From contig JAKPMW010000321.1 of NCBI GenBank assembly GCA_029548715.1, forward strand, positions 1-24,875: 24,875 nt of DNA, in the 5' to 3' direction. The DNA comes from Spirochaetota bacterium (GTDB taxonomy: Bacteria; Spirochaetota; JAGLSM01; JAKPMW01). A program made the position numbers and the translations under genes. The notes under the pieces are model-generated. The model was not told the DNA's origin and did no database searches. It was given only the letters and a program-made list of their open reading frames with translations. Positions 23,904-24,875 of the stretch are shown piece by piece. The stretch's first letter is position 1. Each line of letters opens with the position of its first letter.

Positions 23904-23941
23904 AGAGCAATCCCCTGCTGCAGCAACGTGATACTGACCCC

Positions 23942-23985
23942 TTGCCCTGTTTGCATGCTTGTGTTATTTTGCAAGTATGCAAACA
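23942..23985 (+). promoter_or_regulatory. arsR promoter with overlapping operator palindrome
   Basis: A 14-bp inverted repeat with one mismatch, TGTTTGCATGCTTG (23948-23961) and CAAGTATGCAAACA (23972-23985), surrounds a 10-bp AT-rich spacer. Candidate promoter elements are TTGCCC (23942-23947), 17 bp, and TATTTT (23965-23970), placing the -10 box inside the palindrome. The arsR ATG (23977-23979) lies in the right arm, about where transcription would start. This is the layout expected for autorepression by an ArsR/SmtB dimer. Confidence 0.7.
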
Positions 23986-24330
23986 CGAACCACACCCCTC
24001 ATCTACGAAGCCCGGGCCGAGTTCCTCAAGGCACTGGCCCACCCCGGCCGCCTCCACCTCGTTGACCTCCTCAAGGACGGCGAACGCTGCGTCTGCGAAC
24101 TGGCGGCCGCCACGGGATACGATATCTCGACCGTCTCGCGCCATCTCGCCCAGATGAAACGCGCCGGGATTGTCAGCGACCGCCGCCAGGGGACCTCGGC
24201 CTATTTCACGCTCAACCTCTGCTGTATCGCGGATCTCTTTACCTGCATGGAAAAGAGCCTGCACAAGCGGCAACAGAGCATCAACGCAGCTCTCGCAGTC
24301 TGCGCTCCCGAAGCGGAGAGCCAAGCATGA
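23977..24330 (+). CDS. ArsR/SmtB-family metal- or metalloid-responsive repressor
   Basis: The 117-residue winged-helix repressor has LKALAHPGRLHLVDLL at its front. The alpha3 metal-site motif E-R-C-V-C-E-L (Cys38, Cys40) matches the ELCVCDL motif of ArsR/SmtB proteins. The recognition helix follows (ISTVSRHLAQMKRAGIV), then the beta wing. Additional cysteines, Cys82, Cys83 and Cys90 in the dimerisation helix, could complete a thiolate site. The inducer could be arsenic(III), an organoarsenical or a soft metal; sequence does not decide. The ATG at 23977 lacks a ribosome-binding site and lies within the operator. A TTG at 23959 would be inside the palindrome and is not favoured. The stop overlaps the permease start (ATGA), so the two are coupled. 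Confidence 0.9.
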   Translation: MQTRTTPLIYEARAEFLKALAHPGRLHLVDLLKDGERCVCELAAATGYDISTVSRHLAQMKRAGIVSDRRQGTSAYFTLNLCCIADLFTCMEKSLHKRQQSINAALAVCAPEAESQA

Positions 24331-24875
24331 ACAAACAGATTGCCATCTTTTCGGCCATCCTTGCTGTGTTTCTGGCCTTTTTCTTTCTCGACCTTGCCAT
24401 GCCCCCGGCAGAAGCACTGGCGACAACCGGACTGGCAGGTGCGTTCAACGAAGCCCTCCTGATGGCGCATGACTATGCACGTGAACACGTCCTGCTCTGC
24501 CTGATCCCGGCCTTTTTTATCGCCGGGGCCATTGGAAACTTTATCAGCGCCGGGAGTGTCATGCGCTATCTGGGCGCCGGAGCCAGGCGGGTGACCGCCT
24601 ACGCCGTCGCTTCGGTCTCGGGCTCGATCCTCGCCGTCTGCTCCTGCACCATCCTGCCGCTCTTTGCCGGCATCTATTCACGCGGGGCGGGACTCGGTCC
24701 GGCCAGCGCATTTTTGTATGCCGGTCCGGCCATCAATGTCCTGGCCATCATCCTGACCGCCCGCGTCCTCGGGCCGGAATTGGGCATGGCTCGTGCCATT
24801 GGTGCTGTCGGTTTTTCCATCATCGTCGGACTTGTGATGCACGCCTTGTTCCGCAAAGAAGAAGCCGCCCGACAG
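24327..24875 (+). CDS. ArsP/DUF318-type permease, truncated by the window edge
   Basis: An open frame runs from ATG at 24327 through 183 codons to the right edge without a stop. It has TM1 (about 5-24) and further hydrophobic segments at about 55-72, 92-115, 122-145 and 155-172. The segment V-C-S-C-T-I-L-P-L-F-A-G-I (104-116), then FLYAGPAINVLAI (129-141), is the signature of the DUF318/ArsP permease family. The paired cysteines (105, 107) are the expected metalloid-contact residues. It overlaps arsR by four bases, so the repressor controls it. Family members export organoarsenicals or other soft species; the substrate here is inferred. The start of the gene is complete and the C-terminal half is outside the window. 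Confidence 0.88.
   Translation, partial: MNKQIAIFSAILAVFLAFFFLDLAMPPAEALATTGLAGAFNEALLMAHDYAREHVLLCLIPAFFIAGAIGNFISAGSVMRYLGAGARRVTAYAVASVSGSILAVCSCTILPLFAGIYSRGAGLGPASAFLYAGPAINVLAIILTARVLGPELGMARAIGAVGFSIIVGLVMHALFRKEEAARQ

Noticed and set aside
1..24875. tRNA, rRNA, CRISPR array, insertion sequences or prophage genes
   Set aside because: No cloverleaf, spaced direct-repeat array, transposase or phage structural motif was found when reading the sequence and the translated frames.

Overview
The window comes from a Gram-negative bacterium with a fairly GC-rich genome. Two lipoproteins with lipoboxes, a periplasmic OmpA-domain protein and a canonical tig-clpP-clpX-lon operon support this. The taxon cannot be fixed from sequence alone. 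A membrane RsbU/SpoIIE-type phosphatase beside AMPK-type carbohydrate-binding modules, a YfbK-like vWA lipoprotein and a MoaD-like protein would suit the PVC group (Kiritimatiellota, Lentisphaerota, Verrucomicrobia) or the Spirochaetes. That is an impression, not a result. There is no rRNA, tRNA, CRISPR array, insertion sequence or prophage.

Layout. 1-3234 carries minus-strand housekeeping genes: a TrmA/RlmD-family rRNA methyltransferase, GTP cyclohydrolase I and an MBL-fold hydrolase. 3306-9161 is a plus-strand, tightly packed run: a lipoprotein with an AMPK-beta-like glycogen-binding module; a four-TM PP2C phosphatase with its own periplasmic module of the same fold plus a second extracytoplasmic region and HAMP; a beta-propeller/OmpA fusion; an unrecognised membrane-anchored protein; and cytidine deaminase. 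9269-9505 is a MoaD/ThiS-like carrier. 9870-11144 is glgC, convergent with a ferritin-like gene (11227-11721) across a bidirectional terminator. Both are preceded by copies of a roughly 41-bp repeat in inverted orientation. 11867-14542 holds a vWA lipoprotein and a divergent exported DUF3298-type protein.

14557-22319 is one long minus-strand operon, tig-clpP-clpX-lon-serA-GNAT, with ATGA overlaps at tig/clpP and lon/serA. It combines a ribosome-associated chaperone, two ATP-dependent proteases, the first enzyme of serine synthesis and an acetyltransferase. 22571-23830 is a glutamate dehydrogenase. The right edge carries an ArsR/SmtB repressor whose operator overlaps its own start codon, followed by a truncated ArsP/DUF318-type permease.

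The best candidate for an undescribed system is the envelope signalling cluster at 3306-8734. Two neighbouring genes place glucan-binding-type modules outside the cytoplasmic membrane, one physically joined to a cytoplasmic phosphatase, next to a peptidoglycan-anchorable propeller protein. Next are the repeat pair flanking glgC and the ferritin-like gene, and the apparently leaderless arsR promoter. Most other genes are ordinary.
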